64,000 nucleotides of DNA from Ornithinimicrobium sp. F0845. Lineage in GTDB: Bacteria; Actinomycetota; Actinomycetes; Actinomycetales; Dermatophilaceae. Shown here in pieces: positions 17,228-24,500 of the stretch; position 1 is the stretch's first letter; each line of letters opens with the position of its first letter. The notes beneath the pieces were generated by a model. The model was not told the origin of the DNA. It ran no database searches and saw nothing but the letters and a program-made list of their open reading frames with translations. The position numbers and the translations under genes are program-made. The stretch lies in NCBI RefSeq assembly GCF_023015765.1, contig NZ_JALKAL010000003.1, positions 1 to 64,000 on the forward strand, given 5' to 3'.

Positions 17228-17345
17228 GGTGTGCTCCTGGGACCGGTGGTGCTCGCGTGTTCGGTGTGACCACTGTGAAGGTACCGGAGAATGTGGACCC
17301 GCGCCAGAGTGAAGGTGTGTCGCTGCTTGTGGCAGACTGGAGTAT

Positions 17346-17735
17346 GTGGTAAACGACAGCGATGTAACTCCGGGCCCCGACCCGGACCCGACCGACGAAC
17401 TGACCGGCTGGCTCGCCGTGCCCGACATCATGGAGCTCACCGGCGTCTCGCTGGCGCAGGTCAAGACCTGGCTCCAGGAGCGGGAGATTATCGGCGCCCG
17501 GCGGGGCCCGAACAGGGCGGTCTACGTGCCGGCCGGCTTCCTCACCGAGGAGGGTCCGCTGCCCGCGCTGCGGGGCACCATCACGGTGCTGGCCGACGGG
17601 GGCTACAAGGACGAGGAGATCATCGACTGGCTGCACGAGGCCGACGAGTCTCTGCAGGGCGGCAGCGCCATCGCCTCGCTTCGGGAGGGCAACAAGACCG
17701 AGGTGCGGCGCCGCGCCCAGGAGATGGCCTTCTAG
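17346..17735 (+). CDS. Rv2175c-family winged-helix DNA-binding protein (PknL substrate homologue)
   Basis: A 129-residue protein. After an acidic N-terminus, WLAVPDIMELTGVSLAQVKTWLQEREIIGARRGPNRAVYVPAGFL forms the helix-turn-helix, and the C-terminal ADGGYKDEEIIDWLHEADESLQGGS is the family hallmark. In M. tuberculosis Rv2175c is phosphorylated by PknL, which lowers DNA binding; the N-terminal part here has Ser/Thr residues in an acidic setting that could serve. GTG start: GGAG is only 3 nt away, while CAGACT lies 7 nt before it, so a leaderless transcript is likely. Confidence 0.87.
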   Translation: MVNDSDVTPGPDPDPTDELTGWLAVPDIMELTGVSLAQVKTWLQEREIIGARRGPNRAVYVPAGFLTEEGPLPALRGTITVLADGGYKDEEIIDWLHEADESLQGGSAIASLREGNKTEVRRRAQEMAF

Positions 17736-17777
17736 CAGTTTGGGCCCGCGGGTCAAGTCAGGCAGCTGGCGCGGCCG

Positions 17778-18170
17778 CTAGCCCCTGGGGCGAGCCACGA
17801 GCTCGATCTCGACACGGGCACCGAGCGGCAGCTCGGCCACGGCGACGGTGGTCCGGGCCGGGTAGGGCGCCTCGAAGACCGCGGCGTAGACCTCGTTGAG
17901 GGCGGTGAAGTCGGCCATCGAGGTGAGGTAGACGTTGACCTTCACGACGTCGGCCATGGTGGCCCCGGCAGCCCCGAGCACGTGGCCTAGGTTGTCGAAG
18001 ACCTGCCTGGCCTGATCGGTCATGCCACCGGTGACCAGCCGCCCGGTGGACGGGTCGATCGGGGTCTGACCGGAGCAGAAGAGGAGTCCTGACTCCTCGT
18101 CGAGGGCCGCCACGGCATACGGACCGATCGGCTGGGGAGCATCAGGTGCGGAGATCGGGGTGTGTCCCAC
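17778..18170 (-). CDS. RidA family protein (YjgF/YER057c/UK114)
   Basis: Likely deaminates reactive enamines/imines made by PLP enzymes; works as a trimer. 130 residues. Signature: APQPIGPYA, GLLFCSGQTPIDP, VFDNLGHVLGAAGA, VKVNVYLTSM and PARTTVAVAELPLGARVEIELVA with the substrate-binding Arg. GTG at 18170 is chosen for its AAAGGTGG site 6 nt away. Convergent with the Rv2175c homologue with 42 bp between. Confidence 0.92.
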   Translation of the reverse strand: MGHTPISAPDAPQPIGPYAVAALDEESGLLFCSGQTPIDPSTGRLVTGGMTDQARQVFDNLGHVLGAAGATMADVVKVNVYLTSMADFTALNEVYAAVFEAPYPARTTVAVAELPLGARVEIELVARPRG

Positions 18171-18259
18171 GTGGCCACCTTTCGTCGGGATACAGCCGAG
18201 CCTACTGATCAGGGATGGGCGGAGCCCGGGGGCCGTTTGTCGCGCTGAGGATCGCTCCG

Positions 18260-18682
18260 CTAGACAGCCCGGAAGGGGTCGATGTGAGTCAGGTGCGTGG
18301 CAGCAGCGAAGTCGGAGGCGTTGCGGGTGGCGAGGTGGTGACCGCCGGCGAGGCAGATGCCGGCGATCTGTGCGTCGGCCAGCGACATGGGCCGTCCAGC
18401 GGTCTGCGCGGCGACCAGGAGCGTGGCGGTCTCCCGTGCTGCGAGCGGGTCGTAGACCGCGATGGTCTCGTTGAAGGAGTCCATCAGTCGGCTCCACCGC
18501 AGCTCCAGGTCGCGGCGGCGGCGACCGTCGGGTAGTTGCCCCAGCCCGCGTTCGATCTCCTCGACCGTGACCACACAGATGGTGAGGTCCTTCGGGTCGA
18601 TGCCGTGGGCCCAGGCGAGCACCGCTGGATCTGGGGAGACCTTCATGAACTCCGACACGACGTTCGTGTCAGCAATGATCAC
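18260..18682 (-). CDS. PIN-domain ribonuclease toxin (FitB/VapC family)
   Basis: A 140-residue PIN toxin that should cut RNA. Acidic active-site set is complete: Asp5 (MIIADTN), Glu41/42, Asp103 (SLADAQIAG) and Asp124 (ATRNASDF). The ADTNVVSEFM start and LATRN block are those of FitB-type toxins. ATG overlaps by 4 nt (ATGA) the stop of the upstream gene. That gene ends with an antitoxin-like tail but otherwise is an SRPBCC protein and not a ribbon-helix-helix antitoxin, so the usual partner is missing or replaced. Confidence 0.92.
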   Translation of the reverse strand: MIIADTNVVSEFMKVSPDPAVLAWAHGIDPKDLTICVVTVEEIERGLGQLPDGRRRRDLELRWSRLMDSFNETIAVYDPLAARETATLLVAAQTAGRPMSLADAQIAGICLAGGHHLATRNASDFAAATHLTHIDPFRAV

Positions 18683-19317
18683 GACAGATCCACCGGCCGT
18701 GGCTGATCGGTGCGCGGCGCCACCCGCAGGTCGACGCCGCCGGCCTCGGTCATGGTTTCGTGGAGCGACAACAGGAAGTTCTGCCGGGGGCGGTCGACGG
18801 CCTGCTGTCGTGGAAGGTCCGGGGAGTGTGCGAGTGTCAGTCGCTCGATGGTCTGGTAGAGACTCCAGAAGGCGCTGAGCGGGAGTGGGGCGGTCTCCAG
18901 CGAGCCCTCAAGGTAGGTCAGGTGGGTGATCCATCCGGGGAGGTAGGAGGCGGTGAGGTCGCCGAGTCCTGCGTGATGTAGGTGCAGGTGGGACCGTCCC
19001 GCGGACTCGTCGCTCTCGGCCGCCGCGGTCTCTACGGTCAGGGTCAGGTGCGTCAGCGGCTCGTCGGGGAACTGCCACGTCAGGTCGAGTGCGCGGCCGG
19101 GCTCCACGGTGCCGATGTGGCTGGTGCACAGGTAGCCGTCGCCGTGGTCCACGACGAGCTTGTCACCGCTGGTGAACCCGCCCGAGCGGGGCCGGCCGAG
19201 CCACTCCGGCAGGTGCTCGACGCTGGTGAGGTGGCGCCAGACCTCCGCGGCGGGGGAGTCGAGCCTCCAGGTGAGACTGACGGCTCCGGCGTCGACGGTG
19301 CCTGCGACGAGCGACAT
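18679..19317 (-). CDS. SRPBCC (AHSA1-like) domain fused to a FitA-like antitoxin C-terminal tail
   Basis: 212 residues. Residues about 10-165 form an AHSA1-type SRPBCC domain (SLTWRLDSPAAEVWRHLTS, LPEWL, VEPGRALDLTW, GLGDLTASYLPGW). Residues about 179-212 do not belong to that fold: FLLSLHETMTEAGGVDL then RVAPRTDQPRPVDLS is the layout of the toxin-wrapping tail of FitA/VapB antitoxins (Neisseria FitA ends with a comparable helix, GGVEL and a short basic/polar tail, from memory). It overlaps the PIN toxin start by ATGA exactly where an antitoxin belongs. The usual N-terminal ribbon-helix-helix domain is absent. Best read as a chimeric antitoxin; an accidental read-through fusion is the alternative. 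Confidence 0.75.
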   Translation of the reverse strand: MSLVAGTVDAGAVSLTWRLDSPAAEVWRHLTSVEHLPEWLGRPRSGGFTSGDKLVVDHGDGYLCTSHIGTVEPGRALDLTWQFPDEPLTHLTLTVETAAAESDESAGRSHLHLHHAGLGDLTASYLPGWITHLTYLEGSLETAPLPLSAFWSLYQTIERLTLAHSPDLPRQQAVDRPRQNFLLSLHETMTEAGGVDLRVAPRTDQPRPVDLS

Positions 19318-19331
19318 GGCCAGGGGTCCCC

Positions 19332-19377
19332 TTCAGCGTGGTTCGGTGCGCCTGTTCAGCGTGGTTCGGTGCGCCTG
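19332..19377. repeat. Perfect 23-bp tandem duplication
   Basis: Two identical head-to-tail copies of a 23-bp unit beginning TTCAGCGTGG and ending GTGCGCCTG sit in the 66-bp gap between the polyprenyl synthase stop and the SRPBCC/antitoxin gene start, where that gene's ribosome binding site and promoter must lie. Confidence 0.9.
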
Positions 19378-19383
19378 CCCGGA

Positions 19384-20475
19384 TCAGGTGGTCCGCGCGG
19401 TGCTGATGGCGACCAGCTGGGCCAGCGCCTCGCGGCCCTCGTCAGTCAGCCCGGGCGTCTGCTCCAGGGCCCCTAGCGCCGCGTCGGCGCCGTCGGTGAT
19501 CATCTCCTCGGTCGCGCGGACCGCACCGACCCGCTCGAGGAGCTCACGGCATACTGCCACCTGCTCGTCACCGAGGTCGGGTCGCCCGAGCAGCCCCAGC
19601 AGCGTGGCGGCGTCCTGCTCGTCGCCCAAGCCGAGCGCGTGCGCGATCAGGACCGTGCGCTTGCCCTCACGCAGGTCGTCGCCGGCGGGCTTGCCGGTGG
19701 CCTGCGGGTCGCCGTAGACCCCCAGGACGTCGTCGCGGATCTGGAAGGCCTCGCCGAGGGCCAGCCCGTATGCCGACAGGCCGGTGAGCGTGTCAGGTCC
19801 GGCCCCCGCGGCGCGGGCGCCGATGAGGAGAGGCTGCTCGACGCTGTACCTGCCGCTCTTGTAGCGGATCACGGTGCGGCAGCGCTCCAGCCGCTCGGCG
19901 TAGCTGAGGCCCTCCCAGCCCTGGGCGGCGTCCAGCACGTCGAGGTACTGCCCGCCCATCAGCTGGGTCCGCATCGCGTCGAACTCGACCCGGGCGGCGG
20001 CGATCTCCTCCGCGGGCAGGCCCGAGGTGGAGAAGGCGCTGTCGCACCAGGTCAGGCACAGGTTGCCGGCCAGGATCGCGGCCGCGTGCCCGAAGCGGTC
20101 CGACTCCCCGGCCCACTCGTGGTCGTGGTGGTTCGCGGCGAAGGTGCGGTGGGCGGTGGGGCGACCCCGGCGCAGGTCCGAGTCGTCCATCACGTCGTCG
20201 TGCAGGAGGGCGGCGGCCTGGAACAGCTCCATCGAGGTCGCGGCGCGGATCAGCTCGGGGGAGTCGGTGCCGCCGAGGGCCCGGTAGCCCCAGTAGAGGA
20301 ACGCCGCCCGCAGCCGCTTGCCCCCGGTGAGCAGCGCGGCGATCTCGTCCACGAGGCCGGCGACCTGGCCGCCGAGCTCGGCCAGGACCGTGCGCTGGTG
20401 GGCGAGGTCGGCATCGAGTGCATGCTGCACGCGCTCGCGCAGGCGCGGGCCATCGATGGGGTGAGGTGCGGGCAC
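19384..20475 (-). CDS. idsA: Polyprenyl (geranylgeranyl-type) diphosphate synthase
   Basis: Elongates allylic diphosphates with isopentenyl diphosphate. 363 residues with GGKRLRA, the first Asp-rich motif LLHDDVMDDSDLRRGRPT, and the second QIRDDVLGVYGDP, both intact; KPAGDDLREGKRT follows. Product chain length cannot be set by eye. Positional counterpart of Rv2173 (idsA2). GTG start at 20475; divergent from the LexA-controlled operon with about 200 bp between, so the two may share regulatory DNA. Confidence 0.92.
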   Translation of the reverse strand: MPAPHPIDGPRLRERVQHALDADLAHQRTVLAELGGQVAGLVDEIAALLTGGKRLRAAFLYWGYRALGGTDSPELIRAATSMELFQAAALLHDDVMDDSDLRRGRPTAHRTFAANHHDHEWAGESDRFGHAAAILAGNLCLTWCDSAFSTSGLPAEEIAAARVEFDAMRTQLMGGQYLDVLDAAQGWEGLSYAERLERCRTVIRYKSGRYSVEQPLLIGARAAGAGPDTLTGLSAYGLALGEAFQIRDDVLGVYGDPQATGKPAGDDLREGKRTVLIAHALGLGDEQDAATLLGLLGRPDLGDEQVAVCRELLERVGAVRATEEMITDGADAALGALEQTPGLTDEGREALAQLVAISTARTT

Positions 20476-20517
20476 GAGACGAGCCTACGGCGTCTGTCCA
20501 CAGGAAATGCTCAGGGG

Positions 20518-20547
20518 TTGAGGACTGTCGGTGAGGTGTCGTACATT
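20518..20547 (+). promoter_or_regulatory. Candidate promoter of the mutasome operon
   Basis: TTGAGG (20518-20523) and TACATT (20542-20547) are separated by 18 bp. The LexA box begins 9 bp after the -10 element, a position at which a bound repressor would block initiation. The -10 overlaps an inverted repeat, CGTAC-ATTT-GTACG (20540-20553). Confidence 0.55.
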
Positions 20548-20555
20548 TGTACGTA

Positions 20556-20571
20556 TCGAACAGAGGTTCGA
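20556..20571. promoter_or_regulatory. LexA (SOS) box
   Basis: TCGAAC-AGAG-GTTCGA is a perfect match to the actinobacterial LexA operator TCGAAC-N4-GTTCGA. It lies 105 bp before the first gene of the DUF6504-HEPN-DnaE2-DinB operon, which predicts induction by DNA damage. Confidence 0.93.
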
Positions 20572-20675
20572 GGATGACTGGGAGGTTGTCTCGCACGGTG
20601 CCTTCACGGGCGAGTGCGGAGCAGTCAACCAGCCCGGTCCGACAGTGCCCGTGTGTGAGGAGGAGGAGAGGCGTG

Positions 20676-21059
20676 ATGAGTCGTCGCTATGCGGACCCGG
20701 TCGAGGTGCGCGTCGGTGGACTGCAGCTCGGCCGGTTGCCGGTGCTCCCTGCCGGGGTGGACGCCGCCTCCGCACCCACCGCGTTCATCTGGCGAGGGCG
20801 GTTGCACGTCGTGTGCGCGGTGCTCGACCACTGGACGCAGCGCCTGTCCTGGTGGCGGGAGCCCTCGGGGGACTCGGGCGCTGGCTCGAATGGTGCTGGC
20901 CCGGATGGTGCTGGCTCGGGCGACGGGAGACCCGACCGTTTCCCCGATCTCGAGCGGGAGGTCTGGCGGGTGGAGGCCAGCGCCGGGCGCCTGATGCAAA
21001 CCGGGGTCTATGACCTGACCAAGGACGACCGGTGGCGCCTGGTGCGCGTCGCCGACTGA
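20676..21059 (+). CDS. DUF6504 family protein
   Basis: 127 residues, unknown function. Conserved core: PTAFIWRGRLHVVCAVLDHWTQRLSWW, then after a Gly/Ser/Ala insertion, EVWRVEASAGRLMQTGVYDLTKDDRWRLVRV. ATG at 20676 follows a run of GAGGAGGAG. First gene after the LexA box, so part of the SOS response here. To my knowledge this family is often encoded next to DnaE2/DinB in Actinobacteria, which suggests an accessory role in translesion synthesis; no activity has been shown that I know of. The Gly/Ala/Ser insertion is repetitive (GxGSNGAGPDGAGSG). Confidence 0.85.
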   Translation: MSRRYADPVEVRVGGLQLGRLPVLPAGVDAASAPTAFIWRGRLHVVCAVLDHWTQRLSWWREPSGDSGAGSNGAGPDGAGSGDGRPDRFPDLEREVWRVEASAGRLMQTGVYDLTKDDRWRLVRVAD

Positions 21060-21068
21060 GGAGGAGCG

Positions 21069-21521
21069 ATGACCACCACGAGCATCAGGACCGCGGAGGT
21101 GCCGCCGGCACCGTCGGCAGGCACCGTGCTGGACCTGCTCGACCGGTCCCGCGCGGGTCTGGTCCAGGCCTGCCGGAGCCAGACCGCGTCGCAGCGTTAC
21201 ACCGAGGCGCACCTGGCGGCGCTGCGTGCCGCGGCGGCGCTGGTCGCGGCACGCACCGTCGTGGCCGGCCGGTCCCGTCCCCGCAGCGTGTGGGAGGTGC
21301 TGCCCCGACTGGCCCCCGAGCTGGGGGAGTGGGCCACCTTCTTCGCCGCCAGCGGGCGCCGCCGGCTCGCGCTGGAGCGTGGGTCCCGCACGGTCAGCCC
21401 GCGGGAGGCCGACGACCTGGTGCGGCAGTGCGAGACCTTCCTGGAGCTGGTCCGCGGCGCGCTGCACCTGCCGTTCGCCGAGCCGCTGCCCGGCGAGCTG
21501 GCCCCGACGTCTCCCTGGTGA
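21069..21521 (+). CDS. SAV_6107-type HEPN domain protein
   Basis: A 150-residue all-helical protein of the HEPN class (SAV_6107 type, from memory). Helices LDLLDRSRAGLVQACRS, RYTEAHLAALRAAAALVAARTV, and ARLVRQCETFLELVRGAL-like are visible, with SVWEVLPRLAPELGEWATFFAASGRRRLALERG in the middle. The RxxxxH RNase motif of toxic HEPN proteins is not seen. Good GAGGAG site 5 nt before ATG. It sits between DUF6504 and DnaE2 and is likely co-expressed. A polymerase-associated adaptor, in the manner of ImuA', is a guess. Confidence 0.8.
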   Translation: MTTTSIRTAEVPPAPSAGTVLDLLDRSRAGLVQACRSQTASQRYTEAHLAALRAAAALVAARTVVAGRSRPRSVWEVLPRLAPELGEWATFFAASGRRRLALERGSRTVSPREADDLVRQCETFLELVRGALHLPFAEPLPGELAPTSPW

Positions 21522-21525
21522 CCCG

Positions 21526-24500
21526 GTGACGTCGGAGTTCGCGCACCTGCACGTCGCCTCGAGCTTCTCGATGCGCTACGGCGCCTCGACCCCGGAGGCC
21601 CTGGTGGAGCGGGCCGTCGCGCTGGGGCAGTCGACGCTCGCGCTGACCGACCGGGACGGGGCCTACGGCGCGGTCCGCTTCGTGCAGGCGTGCGCCCGGG
21701 CCGAGATCGACCCGGTGCTCGGGGTCGACCTGGCCGTGGTCGAGCCTGAGGCCGGGCCGTATGCCGGGTCGTATGCCGGGTCGGCCGGGGGCGACCCGGC
21801 CGGGGGCGGGACGCTGCGGTTCCCGGACCGGCCGCTGGACGGTCGCATCCAGGCCGCGGGGATCCGGTGGACCGGCGCGGACGCGCTCGACGCCGGGGAC
21901 GTCACCGCCAGGCCGGGAGGCCGGCTTCGTGCCACCCGGGCGCAACCGGTCAAGGGCGGTGCCCTGGTCGACGACCAGCACCCCCGGGTGACCGTGCTGG
22001 CCCGGGGGCAGGCCGCCGGGCTGGAGCCCGGCGCGGGCTGGTCCCGCCTGTGCCGGCTGATCACGCAGACCCACCTGGCCGGTGAGCGCGGCAGCCCCCG
22101 GACCCACCGGGGGCTGCTGGCCCGGGCCGCCGCACCGGTCGGTGACGCGGGCGAGCGGGTGTCACCGGTCGTGGTGCTCCTCGGTCCGGACTCCGACGTG
22201 GGCCGGGCCGTGCTGCGCCGCCGGATCGGTCTGGCCCGCGACCTGCTCCGCGGCTGGCAGCGGTCCCTCCCGGCCGGAGCCCTGGTCATCGAGGTGGTCT
22301 GCCACGGTGGGCCGGAGGACACCCCGGCCAGCCTGCAGCACGCCGCCCGGATGTGGTCCCTGGCGCTGGAGGCCGGGCTCCCCGCGGTGCTGACCGCGGC
22401 GGTGCGGCACGCCGAGCCCGAGCAGGCGCGGGTCGTCGACATCCTGGACGCGGCCCGCCGCATGGTTGGTCTGGACGAGCGCCACCTGGACCGGGTCAGC
22501 ACCGCCGGGCACCTGGCCGGCACCGGGCCGATGCGGGCGATCGCCGAGCGGGTCGCCGAGGCGGTCGGCCCGTCGGTGCGGGCCGCCGACCTGCTCGCCG
22601 CCACCGCGGCGCTGGCCCGGGAGTGCGTGCAGGGCCGGCGCAGCGACCTGGGCATCGGCGAGGTCCACCTGCCCGAGCCCGAGGTGGTCGGGGTCAGCGG
22701 CACCGGCCAGGCCCAGCAGGTGCTCACCGAGCGAGTCCGCGCGGCGGTGAGCGAGCGCTACGCGGGCCAGCCCACGGCATACCTCCGCAGGGTGCACGAC
22801 CGGCTCGATGATGAGCTGCGGGTCATCGCGGGACTGGGCTACCCGACCTACTTCCTGACCGTCTCCACGGTGTGCGACCTGATCCGCGAGATGGGGGTGC
22901 GGGTCGCCGCGCGCGGGTCCGGTGCGGGCAGCCTGGTCAACTACCTGCTCGGCATCAGCGGTGTCGACCCGATCCGGCACGACCTGCTGATGGAGCGGTT
23001 CTGCTCCCCGCTGCGCGCCGAGCTGCCGGACATCGACATCGATGTGGAGTCGGCGCGGCGCACCGAGATCTACGAGCGGATCCTGGAGCGTTTCGGCTCC
23101 GAGCGGGTGACCTGCGTGTCGATGATGGAGACCTACCGGGTGCGGCACGCGATCCGCGACGTCGCCGCCACCATGGGCCTGCCGCCGGGGGAGATCGACG
23201 TGATCGCCAAGGCGTTCCCGCACATCCGGGCCAAGGACGCCCGCGCCGCGATCCGTGACCTGCCCGAGCTGCGGCGGCACGGCTTCGACGCACCGCGGAT
23301 GCAGACCATGTTCGAGATGGTCGAGAGCCTGGACGGGCTGCCCCGGCACATCGCGCTGCACCCGTGCGGGGTGATCCTGTCCAACACCGGGCTGCTGGAC
23401 CGCACCCCGGTGGAGGCGAGCTGGCTGGGCTTCCCGATGAGCCAGTTCGATAAGGACGACGTCGAGGACCTGGGGCTGCTCAAGCTCGACGTGCTCGGCA
23501 TCCGGATGCAGTCGGCGATGGCCCACGCGGTGGCCGAGGTGGAGCGGGTCGACGGGGTGCGGGTCGACCTGGACGACCAGGTGCAGGTCCCCTACGACGA
23601 CACCGAGACGTTCTCGCTGATCAGGTCGGCCCGCACCCTGGGCTGCTTCCAGATCGAGTCGCCGGGTCAGCGCGAGCTGATCGGCAAGTTCGGGCCGGAG
23701 ACCTTCGGCGACATCATCATCGACATCTCGCTGTTCCGGCCCGGCCCGGTCAAGTCCGACATGGTCCGTCCGTTCCTCAACGCCCGTCAGGGGTGGGCCG
23801 AGCCGGAATACCTCCACCCCTCGCTGGTGCCCTACCTGGAGGACACCGGCGGGGTCGTCGTCTTCCACGAGCAGGTGCTGCAGCTGGTCGCCGAGACCAC
23901 CGGGGTGACGCTGGCGCAGGCCGACGAGGTGCGCCGGGCGCTGGGCACCCCGCAGGGGCAGGCCGAGGTCGAGTCCTGGTGGCGTCCCGCGGCGGCGGCA
24001 CGGGGCTACTCGCCCGAGCACGTCGACGCGATCTGGGACGTGCTGGCGGCCTTCGCCTCGTTCGGGTTCTGCAAGGCGCACGCGGCGGCCTTCGCCGTGC
24101 CGACCTTCCACTCGGCGTGGCTCAAGACCCACCACACCGCAGCGTTCCTGGCCGGCGTGCTGACCCACGACCCGGGGATGTATCCCAAGCGCCTGATCCT
24201 CGAGGAGGCCCGGGCCATGGGCGTGCACGTCCTCGGGCTGGACGTCAACGCGTCGGGGGACACCTACCGGGTCGAGCGGGTGACGGGACCTGCCTGGGAG
24301 GGCGCCGAGGGCCCGGCCGGGGCCAGCTGGGGGCGAGCCGAGGGGTCCGCCGGGGATGGAGGGGTGCCCTCTGCGCGGGCAGGGCGCACGGAGCTGGGTG
24401 ACGCGGTGGACTCCGCGATGGCCCGGATCGAGGAGCGGGCCGGCGGCTACGGCATCCGGCTGTCGCTGGCCGAGGTCAAGGGCATCAGTGACGACGAGGT

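Noticed and set aside
15171-17312. Open frame of 713 codons antisense to the PASTA kinase and LysM genes
   Set aside because: Antisense shadow; kinase and PASTA motifs are complete on the other strand.
18679-19317. Plain SRPBCC protein unrelated to the PIN toxin
   Set aside because: Kept as an alternative only: the C-terminal tail and the ATGA overlap with the toxin are too antitoxin-like to ignore.
20556-20571. Palindrome considered as a site for another regulator than LexA
   Set aside because: The exact TCGAAC-N4-GTTCGA match and the translesion polymerase genes behind it make LexA by far the better reading.
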